From the NCBI GenBank assembly GCA_030151165.1, contig JASLEM010000376.1, forward strand, positions 1 to 8,065: DNA of 8,065 bases, given 5' to 3'. The translations under genes and the position numbers were made by a program. The stretch's first letter is position 1, and every line of letters begins with the position of its first letter. Below the pieces are notes generated by a model. That model saw only the letters and a list, made by a program, of their open reading frames with translations, was not told the origin of the DNA and did no database searches. The DNA comes from Burkholderiaceae bacterium. Lineage in GTDB: Bacteria; Pseudomonadota; Gammaproteobacteria; Burkholderiales; Burkholderiaceae. Below, one piece after another: positions 1 through 5,869 of the stretch.

Positions 1-546
<546 letters not shown>

Positions 547-593
547 ACGCCAGACACCAGACAACAGAACGCCGTAGCGGGGAGGCACACAGC

Positions 594-1598
594 ATGTCGA
601 CGATCAAGGACGTAGCGCGCCTCGCCGGGGTGGGCGTGGGCACCGCCTCGCGCGTCATCAGCGGCAAGGGCTCGTTCTCGGAGGCCGCCGCGCAGCGCGT
701 CGAGGCCGCGGCCACGAAGCTCGGGTTCCGCCCCAGCGCGATCGCGCGCGCGCTGTCGCTGCAGAGCACCGGCACCATCGGCATCTTCGTGCCCGACTTC
801 AAGGGCCCGTTCTACGGCCCGCTGCTCGACGCGATCGACGCCGAGCTGCGCCAGCAGGACCGCCACATGGTCGCCGCCAACGGTTGCGGCGACGAGGACA
901 CGCGCCAGCAATCGCTCGACGGCGCCCGCTTCCTCATCGACCGCGAGTGCGACGGCATCATCCTGTGCAGCAACGCGCTGCGCGACGCCGACTTCCTCGC
1001 GCTGCGCGCCGTCTTCCCCAACATCGCGGTCGTCAACCGCGACGTCAAGGGCATGAAGAGCAACTGCTTCACCGTCGACCACAAGGCCGCGGGCCGTCTC
1101 GCCGCGCAGACGCTGCTCGAACACGGCCACCGGCGCATCGCGGTCATCTCGGGGCCGGCGATCGTCGGCGACAACAAGCAGCGGCTGCAAGGCCTGTTCG
1201 ACCGCCTCGCCGAAGGCGGCGTCGACACCTCGCGCATCCTCGTCGAGGAAGGCGACTTCAGCCCGCCGTCCGGCTGGGCCGCCGCCGAGCGCCTCATCGC
1301 CCGCAAGCCCGACATCACCGCCCTCTTCTGCGCCAACGACCAGATGGCGATGGGCGCGATCAGCTGCGTGCAGGCGCGCGGCATCGCGGTGCCGAAGAAG
1401 TGGTCGGTGCTCGGCTACGACGACGCCGACGTCGCCGCCTTCCTCTCGCCGCGCCTGACCAGCGTGCACATCCCGATCGCGGAGATGGGCCTCAACGCCT
1501 GCCGCCTGCTGCTGAACGCGAAGCACGGGCTCGAGCTGCCGGTGTCGCGCAAGTTCGTGCCGACGGTGGCGATGCGCGATTCGCTCGCGAAGGTCTAG
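594..1598 (+). CDS. LacI-family transcriptional repressor
   Basis: This 334-residue protein has the usual family length and architecture. It is a DNA-binding repressor released or activated by a small sugar-like ligand. Residues 2-50 form the helix-turn-helix (TIKDVARLAGVGVGTASRVISGKG). The hinge helix PSAIARAL follows at 47-54. A periplasmic-binding-protein-like ligand and dimerisation domain runs from about 60 to 330, with typical family segments such as FCANDQMAMGA near 245-254 and VLGYDD near 270. The recognition helix has TASRVIS where the commoner form is TVSRVLN; this is seen in a subset of the family. The ATG at 594 is supported by a strong GGGGAGG at 579-585, 8 nt upstream. It lies 47 bp after a sugar ABC ATPase gene on the same strand, so it is most likely the repressor of that transport operon and possibly of itself. 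No LacI-type operator is recognisable in the short gap. The ligand is unknown. Confidence 0.95.
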   Translation: MSTIKDVARLAGVGVGTASRVISGKGSFSEAAAQRVEAAATKLGFRPSAIARALSLQSTGTIGIFVPDFKGPFYGPLLDAIDAELRQQDRHMVAANGCGDEDTRQQSLDGARFLIDRECDGIILCSNALRDADFLALRAVFPNIAVVNRDVKGMKSNCFTVDHKAAGRLAAQTLLEHGHRRIAVISGPAIVGDNKQRLQGLFDRLAEGGVDTSRILVEEGDFSPPSGWAAAERLIARKPDITALFCANDQMAMGAISCVQARGIAVPKKWSVLGYDDADVAAFLSPRLTSVHIPIAEMGLNACRLLLNAKHGLELPVSRKFVPTVAMRDSLAKV

Positions 1599-2164
1599 CC
1601 GGGCCAGTCCGCGCGCGCGAGGCGATAGAGGCAATGCCGCCGCAGCGCGTGGCCCTCGGGCACGCCCGGGTGATCGAAGTCCTCGTGTGCATCACGCATG
1701 CCGAGGCGTTCCATGACCGCGCGCGAGCGGCGGTTGGCGAGCGCAGTGAACGAGACGATCTCGTCCAGGCCGAGATCCTCGAAGCCCACGCGCACGGCGC
1801 CTCGCGCCGCCTCGGTCGCCAGGCCACGGCCCCAGAATGCGCGCGCCAGGCGCCAGCCGATCTCCACGCACGGCGAGCACGGCAGCACGCGGCGCGGCAC
1901 CGACAGGCCGACGAAGCCGATGAACTCGCCGGTGTCGCGCAACGCCGCCGCCCAGTTGCTCCAGCCCTGCGACGCGAACTGCGCCTGCCACGTGTCGATG
2001 CTGGCGTCGCTCGCCTCGCGGCCTTGCAGCGCGGGGAAGAACGCCATGACGTCGGGGTCGGCGTTCATCGCGGCGAACGGCGCACGGTCGGCGTCGCGCC
2101 ATGCGCGCAATCGCAGGCGAGGGGTGTCGAATTCGATGACGGCGGCCATGGCGTCGCCAAGCAT
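1595..2164 (-). CDS. GNAT-family N-acetyltransferase (RimJ/RimL-like)
   Basis: This 189-residue cytoplasmic acetyltransferase would transfer acetyl from acetyl-CoA to an amine: a protein N-terminus, amino acid, polyamine or drug. Near the N-terminus is TPRLRLRAW (residues 14-22), the usual opening of the RimJ/RimL (Acetyltransf_3) group. The acetyl-CoA-binding motif A is WRLARAFWGRGLATEAARG (about 104-122). Motif B is NRRSRAVMERLGM (144-156). All key elements are intact. The start at 2164 is preferred because AGGGG lies 8 nt upstream. The alternative ATG at 2149 would give 184 residues and a more typical N-terminus but has no clear ribosome-binding site. The frame stays open far upstream, opposite the FUSC gene, but that part is an antisense artefact. 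The gene is divergent from the FUSC gene and convergent with lacI, sharing CTAG stop bases with it. The substrate is not predictable. Confidence 0.9.
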   Translation of the reverse strand: MLGDAMAAVIEFDTPRLRLRAWRDADRAPFAAMNADPDVMAFFPALQGREASDASIDTWQAQFASQGWSNWAAALRDTGEFIGFVGLSVPRRVLPCSPCVEIGWRLARAFWGRGLATEAARGAVRVGFEDLGLDEIVSFTALANRRSRAVMERLGMRDAHEDFDHPGVPEGHALRRHCLYRLARADWPG

Positions 2165-2233
2165 ACGCGCCGCCCCTACACTCGCGAGCGATCGCTGCGC
2201 GCCTCCCGACGCCGCGACCGGAGACCCTCGCCC
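2165..2233. promoter_or_regulatory. Divergent intergenic region between the GNAT and FUSC genes
   Basis: These 69 bp must hold the 5' signals of both divergent genes. A perfect 10-bp palindrome, AGCGATCGCT, lies at 2187-2196 near the middle and could be an operator or chance in GC-rich DNA. TACACT at 2177-2182 is the only weak -10-like hexamer seen for the plus strand (4 of 6 matches to TATAAT). GGAGA at 2220-2224, 9 nt before the ATG at 2234, serves the FUSC gene. No convincing -35 box was found, so the region is assigned by position rather than by promoter sequence. Confidence 0.35.
2173..2177 (-). promoter_or_regulatory. Ribosome-binding site that favours the 2164 start of the GNAT gene
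   Basis: On the minus strand AGGGG sits 8 nt before the ATG at 2164, a good Shine-Dalgarno match and distance. The sequence before the competing ATG at 2149 (TTGGCGACGCC) has no such match. This decides for the longer protein, although five extra residues change nothing in the fold. Confidence 0.5.
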
Positions 2234-3640
2234 ATGCCTCGTGCCCTGCTCCTGCGCTCGCTCGTCGACGCCGTCGTGACGATGCTCGCCGCGTCGGCCA
2301 CGCTGGCCTGCGCGCTGGCGATCGACCCCGAGCCCGGACCGGCGATCCTCGCGGTCGTGCTGTGCCTGTCGCTGTCGCGCAGCGAGCTCGATCGCGACTC
2401 GCGCGGGCGTGTCGAGGCCGCCGCCGCGCTGCCGGTCGTGAGCCTCGCGGCCCTCGGTGTCGCCATGCTGCTGCATCGCCTGCCGATCGTCGGCGCGGCG
2501 ACGTTCGTGGCGGCGATCGCGCTGTCGATCTGGCTGCGCCGCTTCGGCGACGCGGGCCGCAAGGCGGGCGCGCTGGTCGCGCTGCCCTTCGTCGTGATCC
2601 TCGTCACGCCCTACGTACCGACCACGCGCGTCGGGCCCGCGATGGCGCTGCTGCTGCCGGTGATCGTCGCGCTGCTCGCGCTGTTCTGGGTGAGCGTGCT
2701 GCATGCGGTCGCACGAGGGCTGAAATGGTTGCCGGCCGCGGCGCCGTCGAGGCCCGCCGTCGCCTCGCCACCCGCGGCGCCCAGGCCGGCCAGCGGCGGG
2801 CTGCGGCCGATCGCCAGCACGCGCATGGCGTTGCAGATGGCGGTCGCGCTCGCGGTGTCCTTCATCGTCGGGTATGCGTTCTTCGCCGATCGCTGGGCGT
2901 GGATCGTGCTCACCGCGTTCATCGTCGGCAGCGGCAACCACGGGCGACTCGACGTCGCAACCAAGAGCGTGCTGCGCGTGCTCGGCGCCGCCGCGGGCAC
3001 GGCGCTCGCGCTGTCGGCCGGCGCGCACCTCGGCGGGCACGACGCCGGTACGGTGGCGCTGATACTCCTGGCCGTATTCCTCGGCACGTGGCTGCGGCCG
3101 GTCGGCTACGCGTGGTGGGCGCTCTTCGTGACGCTCGCGCTCGCGTTGCTGCAAGGCTTCACGGGCGCGTCGGCGCCGGCGATCCTCGGGTTGCGGCTCG
3201 AGGAGATCGCGATCGGCGCGGCGATCGGCGTGGCCGCCGCGTGGTTCGTGCTGCCGGTGCGCTCGACCGACGTGCTGCGCCGTCGCCTTGCCGACGCGCT
3301 CGCCGCGCTGTCGGACGCGCTCGATCCCGCGACGCCATCGCACGGCAGCGCGCCCTTCCTCGCGGCGCTGGCCCGCATCGACAGGATCGCCCCGCCGTTC
3401 CGTGCGATCGGCCTCGTGGCGCATCGCATGAAGCGCGCGAGCCCGGCCGACTGGATCGGCACCCTGGACGCGTGCCGCGAACCGGCGGTCGAGCTGATCG
3501 AACGAGGCCGCACGCCGGCCCGCGTGCGCCAGGCCGTCGGCGCGGCGCGCAAGGCCTTGCGCGAGCCCGCGACGCTCGGCGCCGCGCTGGTCGGCCTTCG
3601 CCTCGCCCTTCTCGACGCCGACGATCCGCCCGCGCGCTGA
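2234..3640 (+). CDS. FUSC-family inner-membrane protein (aromatic acid exporter-like)
   Basis: This 468-residue polytopic membrane protein consists of two hydrophobic halves. The first has about six segments (near 10-30, 35-48, 63-80, 85-101, 111-128 and 133-158). A Pro/Ala-rich linker without hydrophobic stretches follows at about 165-195. The second half again has about six segments (near 200-217, 221-233, 247-264, 272-287, 292-309 and 324-341). The second half shows the FUSC_2 signature: RWAWIVLTAFIV (220-231), then KSVLRVLGAAAGTALAL (244-260) and EEIAIGAAIGVAAAWFVLPV (323-342). A cytoplasmic helical tail closes the protein. FUSC proteins include the AaeB p-hydroxybenzoate efflux component and YccS, which are usually 650-720 residues. 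This one is compact and lacks their large cytoplasmic domains. No periplasmic adaptor (AaeA-like) gene is adjacent. The start at 2234 has GGAGA 9 nt upstream and directly precedes the first membrane segment. The substrate is unknown, and an export role is inferred from the family. Confidence 0.85.
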   Translation: MPRALLLRSLVDAVVTMLAASATLACALAIDPEPGPAILAVVLCLSLSRSELDRDSRGRVEAAAALPVVSLAALGVAMLLHRLPIVGAATFVAAIALSIWLRRFGDAGRKAGALVALPFVVILVTPYVPTTRVGPAMALLLPVIVALLALFWVSVLHAVARGLKWLPAAAPSRPAVASPPAAPRPASGGLRPIASTRMALQMAVALAVSFIVGYAFFADRWAWIVLTAFIVGSGNHGRLDVATKSVLRVLGAAAGTALALSAGAHLGGHDAGTVALILLAVFLGTWLRPVGYAWWALFVTLALALLQGFTGASAPAILGLRLEEIAIGAAIGVAAAWFVLPVRSTDVLRRRLADALAALSDALDPATPSHGSAPFLAALARIDRIAPPFRAIGLVAHRMKRASPADWIGTLDACREPAVELIERGRTPARVRQAVGAARKALREPATLGAALVGLRLALLDADDPPAR

Positions 3641-3646
3641 CGAGGC

Positions 3647-3665
3647 GCGCGACGCGACGTCGCGC
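3647..3665. terminator. GC-rich hairpin between convergent FUSC and amidase genes
   Basis: A perfect 8-bp stem, GCGCGACG (3647-3654) with CGTCGCGC (3658-3665), closes a three-base CGA loop. It starts 6 nt after the FUSC stop and ends 9 nt from the amidase stop. Its position in a 34-bp gap between tail-to-tail genes suits a bidirectional terminator. No T-tract follows on either strand, so it is not a canonical intrinsic terminator. It may instead pause polymerase or protect 3' ends, or be chance in GC-rich DNA. Confidence 0.4.
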
Positions 3666-3674
3666 CCGACGACC

Positions 3675-5174
3675 TCAGGCCGGCCGCAGGCTCGGCAAGC
3701 GGTCGAACCACGGCCGTGCCGCCTCGAGTTGCCGCGCGAGCTGCAGCAATCGATCCTCGCGCCCGAACGGCGCGACGAACTGGACGCCCAGCGGCAGGCC
3801 GTCGGCCGTCCAGTGCAGCGGGACGCTCATCGCGGGCGTGCCGGTGAGGTTGGCGAGCTGCGTGAACGGGACGTAGCGCAGGCTGTCGGTCGCGATCTGG
3901 TCGATGGTGCCTTCGAGCAGGCCGAGCCGCGCGAGCAGACCCAGCAGGCCGGTGCGGTTCAGCACGTCGAGCGCGATCTGCTGGCCGCGCGGCGGGTCGC
4001 CCGCGCCGTGGCGCACGGGCGGGTGGGCGAGGGTCGGCGTGAGCAGCAGGTCGAAGCGCTGGTGATAGCGGGCCAGCGCGCGCGCGTGGTCGTTCCATCG
4101 CAGCTGGTACGCCGTCAGCGCGCTGCCCGAGGTCGCCTTGCCGAGGGTCTCGAGCACGCGCGTCAGCAGCTCGAACTCGTCGCTTTTCGCGCCCGCGGCG
4201 CGCGCCTGCGCCATCGCGGCGGGCACGTGGCCGAAGTAGATGTGCAGGTAGCAGCGGGCGAGCAGCGCGCCGTCGATCTCCGGCGCGGCCTCCTCGACGT
4301 CGTGGCCCAGCGACTGCAGCAGGCGCGCGGCGTCGTGCACCGCGGCGACGGCCTCCGCATGCACCTCGGTGGCCAGCGGCGACGCCGTCGTGAAGCCGAT
4401 GCGCAGGCGGCCGGGCTCGTGCTGCATCGCGTCGGCGTAGCGCTCGGCCGGCGCGGGGATCGCGAACGGGTCGCCCGGCTCGGCGCCCGCGAGGACGTCG
4501 AGCGCGCGGGCCGTGTCGCGCACGCTGCGCGAGAGCACGCCCTCGCTCGACGCGCCGTTCCACACCTCGCCCGCCGCCGGCCCGGCCGACACGCGCCCGC
4601 GCGACGGCCGCAGCCCGAACAGGCCGCAGCATGCGGCCGGGATGCGGATCGAGCCGCCGCCGTCGTTGCCCGCGGCCATCGGCACGATGCCCGCCGCGAC
4701 CGCCGCCGCCGCGCCGCCGCTCGAACCCCCGGGGGTATGCGCGAGGTTCCACGGGTTGTTGGTGCGGCCGGCGGCCCGCGGGTCGGTCACGCCCTTCAGC
4801 GCCAACTCGGGCAGGTTGGTCTTGCCGAAGACGACGAGGCCGGCGTCGAGGTAGCGCCGCACGACGGCCGAATGCTCGCGCGGCACGAGGCGCTGGAACG
4901 CGCGGCTGCCGTAGCCGGTCGCCAAGCCGGCGTAGTCCTGCGAGCAGTCCTTCAGGAGGAAGGGCACGCCGGCGAACGCGCCGGCGCGCGGCAGCGCGTC
5001 GAGCTGCGCCCGCGCCTCGCGGTCCATCAGGCGGCAGACGGCGTTGAGGTCACCGTGCACCTCGGCGTTGCGCGCCTGCGCGAGGCCGAGCAGCTCGCTC
5101 GCGGCAACCTCGCGGCGGGCGACGAGCTCGGCCAGGCCGGTGGCGTCGTGGGTTCGGTAGTCGGCGAAGTTCAT
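3675..5174 (-). CDS. Amidase-signature-family amidohydrolase
   Basis: This 499-residue enzyme of the amidase signature family hydrolyses a carboxamide to acid plus ammonia or amine. The full Ser-cisSer-Lys triad is visible: Lys75 in PFLLKD, Ser151 in the GGSSGG motif (149-154), and the nucleophile Ser175 in DGGGSIRIPA (171-180). The 24-residue spacing between the two serines matches the family. FGKTNLPELALKG (116-128) and GLRPSRGRVSAGP (187-199) are further family blocks. The wording around the nucleophile (GND..GSIRIPA.CCG, then RGRVSAGP) resembles the 6-aminohexanoate-cyclic-dimer hydrolase (NylA) branch more than GatA. No GatB or GatC gene is adjacent, so a tRNA amidotransferase role is unlikely. 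No signal peptide is seen, so it is probably cytoplasmic. The ATG at 5174 gives a normal N-terminus but only a distant AGAGGA (13 nt). It is divergent from the PfpI-family gene across a gap with a 16-bp palindrome. The substrate cannot be named. Confidence 0.92.
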   Translation of the reverse strand: MNFADYRTHDATGLAELVARREVAASELLGLAQARNAEVHGDLNAVCRLMDREARAQLDALPRAGAFAGVPFLLKDCSQDYAGLATGYGSRAFQRLVPREHSAVVRRYLDAGLVVFGKTNLPELALKGVTDPRAAGRTNNPWNLAHTPGGSSGGAAAAVAAGIVPMAAGNDGGGSIRIPAACCGLFGLRPSRGRVSAGPAAGEVWNGASSEGVLSRSVRDTARALDVLAGAEPGDPFAIPAPAERYADAMQHEPGRLRIGFTTASPLATEVHAEAVAAVHDAARLLQSLGHDVEEAAPEIDGALLARCYLHIYFGHVPAAMAQARAAGAKSDEFELLTRVLETLGKATSGSALTAYQLRWNDHARALARYHQRFDLLLTPTLAHPPVRHGAGDPPRGQQIALDVLNRTGLLGLLARLGLLEGTIDQIATDSLRYVPFTQLANLTGTPAMSVPLHWTADGLPLGVQFVAPFGREDRLLQLARQLEAARPWFDRLPSLRPA

Positions 5175-5280
5175 GCGTGCGCTCGCGTCCTCTGCGTATT
5201 TGGACCCGCCGGCCGGCGGGCATGGCGCCTGCCGCGAACGGCCGTCGCGCCATCCCGGCGCCCAGCCCGCGGAGCACCCC
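5175..5280. promoter_or_regulatory. Divergent intergenic region between amidase and PfpI-family genes
   Basis: These 106 bp carry the 5' signals of both divergent genes. The only AT-rich patch is GTATTTGG at about 5196-5203, which reads CCAAATAC on the minus strand and is the likeliest -10 position for the amidase gene, though the match is weak. A perfect 16-bp palindrome lies beside it at 5205-5220. GGAG at 5271-5274, 6 nt before the ATG at 5281, is the ribosome-binding site of the PfpI-family gene. Confidence 0.4.
5205..5220. repeat. Perfect 16-bp palindrome (candidate operator or cruciform)
   Basis: CCCGCCGG is followed directly by its exact reverse complement CCGGCGGG, with no spacer and no mismatch. 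It sits in the divergent gap, 31 bp from the amidase start and 60 bp from the PfpI-family start, next to the only AT-rich patch of the region. That placement suits an operator controlling either gene. With no loop bases, an RNA hairpin would lose its central pairs, so a DNA-level role is more natural. All-G/C palindromes also arise by chance in such DNA. Confidence 0.45.
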
Positions 5281-5862
5281 ATGACCCAGCAACTCGACGG
5301 CCGGAAAGTGGCCATTCTCGTCCACGATCTCTTCGAGCAGGCCGAGCTCAGCGAGCCGCTGCGCGCGCTCGGCGAGGCCGGCGCGACCGTGCACATCGTC
5401 TCGCCCGAGGGTCCGACCGTCACCGGCATGCAGCACGACGAGCACGCCGACTCGTTCAACGTCGACGTGCCGCTGGCGCAGGCCGACCCGCGCGACTATG
5501 ACGGCGTCGTGCTGCCCGGCGGCGTGATCAACGCCGACGCGCTGCGCATGGTCGAGGCCGCGCAGCGCTTCGTGCGCGCGATGGAGGACGACGGCAAGCC
5601 GATCGCCGTCGTCTGCCACGGTGGCTGGCTGCTGATCTCGGCCGGGCTCGTGAAGGGCCGCACGATGACGAGCTGGCCGTCGCTGCAGGACGACATCCGC
5701 AACGCCGGCGGCACCTGGGTCGATCGCGAGGTGGAGGTCGACGGCAACTGGACGTCGAGCCGCAAGCCGGCCGACCTGCCCGCGTTCAACCGCGAGTTCA
5801 TCGCGGCGCTGGCGCGCAGCAAGACGGCGCAGGCAGCGCCGAAGATGGGGCTCGCCGACTGA
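5281..5862 (+). CDS. PfpI/DJ-1-family protein (YhbO-like, class I glutamine amidotransferase fold)
   Basis: This 193-residue cytoplasmic protein belongs to the DJ-1/PfpI superfamily. The nucleophile elbow is AVVCHGGW, with Cys112-His113. The conserved acidic partner is Glu19 in LFEQAEL (17-23). These correspond to Glu12, Cys100 and His101 of the archaeal intracellular protease PH1704. VVLPGG (76-81) and the C-terminal SSRKPADLPAFNREF (159-173) are hallmark blocks of the PfpI/YhbO subgroup. Members have been reported as stress-induced proteases, chaperones or methylglyoxal/glyoxal deglycases and glyoxalases; the biochemical role is debated, and sequence alone does not choose between them. The length is slightly above the roughly 170-190 usual for the group, with a short polar tail (KTAQAAPKMGLAD). 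GGAG 6 nt upstream supports the ATG at 5281. The gene converges on the kinase gene with only 7 bp between stops. Stress-responsive expression is likely from the family but is not shown here. Confidence 0.92.
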   Translation: MTQQLDGRKVAILVHDLFEQAELSEPLRALGEAGATVHIVSPEGPTVTGMQHDEHADSFNVDVPLAQADPRDYDGVVLPGGVINADALRMVEAAQRFVRAMEDDGKPIAVVCHGGWLLISAGLVKGRTMTSWPSLQDDIRNAGGTWVDREVEVDGNWTSSRKPADLPAFNREFIAALARSKTAQAAPKMGLAD

Positions 5863-5869
5863 TCGGCGC

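Noticed and set aside
884..2233. In-frame open extension upstream of the FUSC gene, overlapping lacI and GNAT
   Set aside because: It has no stop codons but is Arg/Ala-rich nonsense lying over two well-recognised genes. The real start at 2234 has a ribosome-binding site and leads directly into the first membrane helix.
2165..3424. In-frame open extension upstream of the GNAT gene, antisense to the FUSC gene
   Set aside because: The composition is charged, Arg/Gln-rich and repetitive, typical of the antisense frame of GC-rich genes, while the acetyltransferase domain begins only after 2164.
4725..4736. 12-bp palindrome ACCCCCGGGGGT
   Set aside because: It lies inside the amidase gene and encodes the Thr-Pro-Gly-Gly just before the conserved GGSSGG motif, so coding constraint explains it.
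3106..4752. Long minus-strand frame overlapping the FUSC gene and the amidase gene in another frame
   Set aside because: The product is Arg/Gly/Ala-rich with no motifs, and it overlaps two genes with clear catalytic or membrane signatures.
5175..5459. N-terminal extension of the amidase to an ATG at 5459
   Set aside because: The added residues are Ser/Cys/Arg-rich, overlap the PfpI-family gene and match nothing in amidases. The ATG at 5174 gives the usual family N-terminus.
3729..5501. 590-codon plus-strand frame antisense to the amidase gene
   Set aside because: It is a shadow frame: no family motifs, and extreme Arg/Val/Ala content. The amidase triad is intact on the other strand.
5863..5869. 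Possible terminator between the PfpI-family and kinase genes
   Set aside because: Only 7 bp separate the two stop codons and no stem-loop could be placed with confidence.
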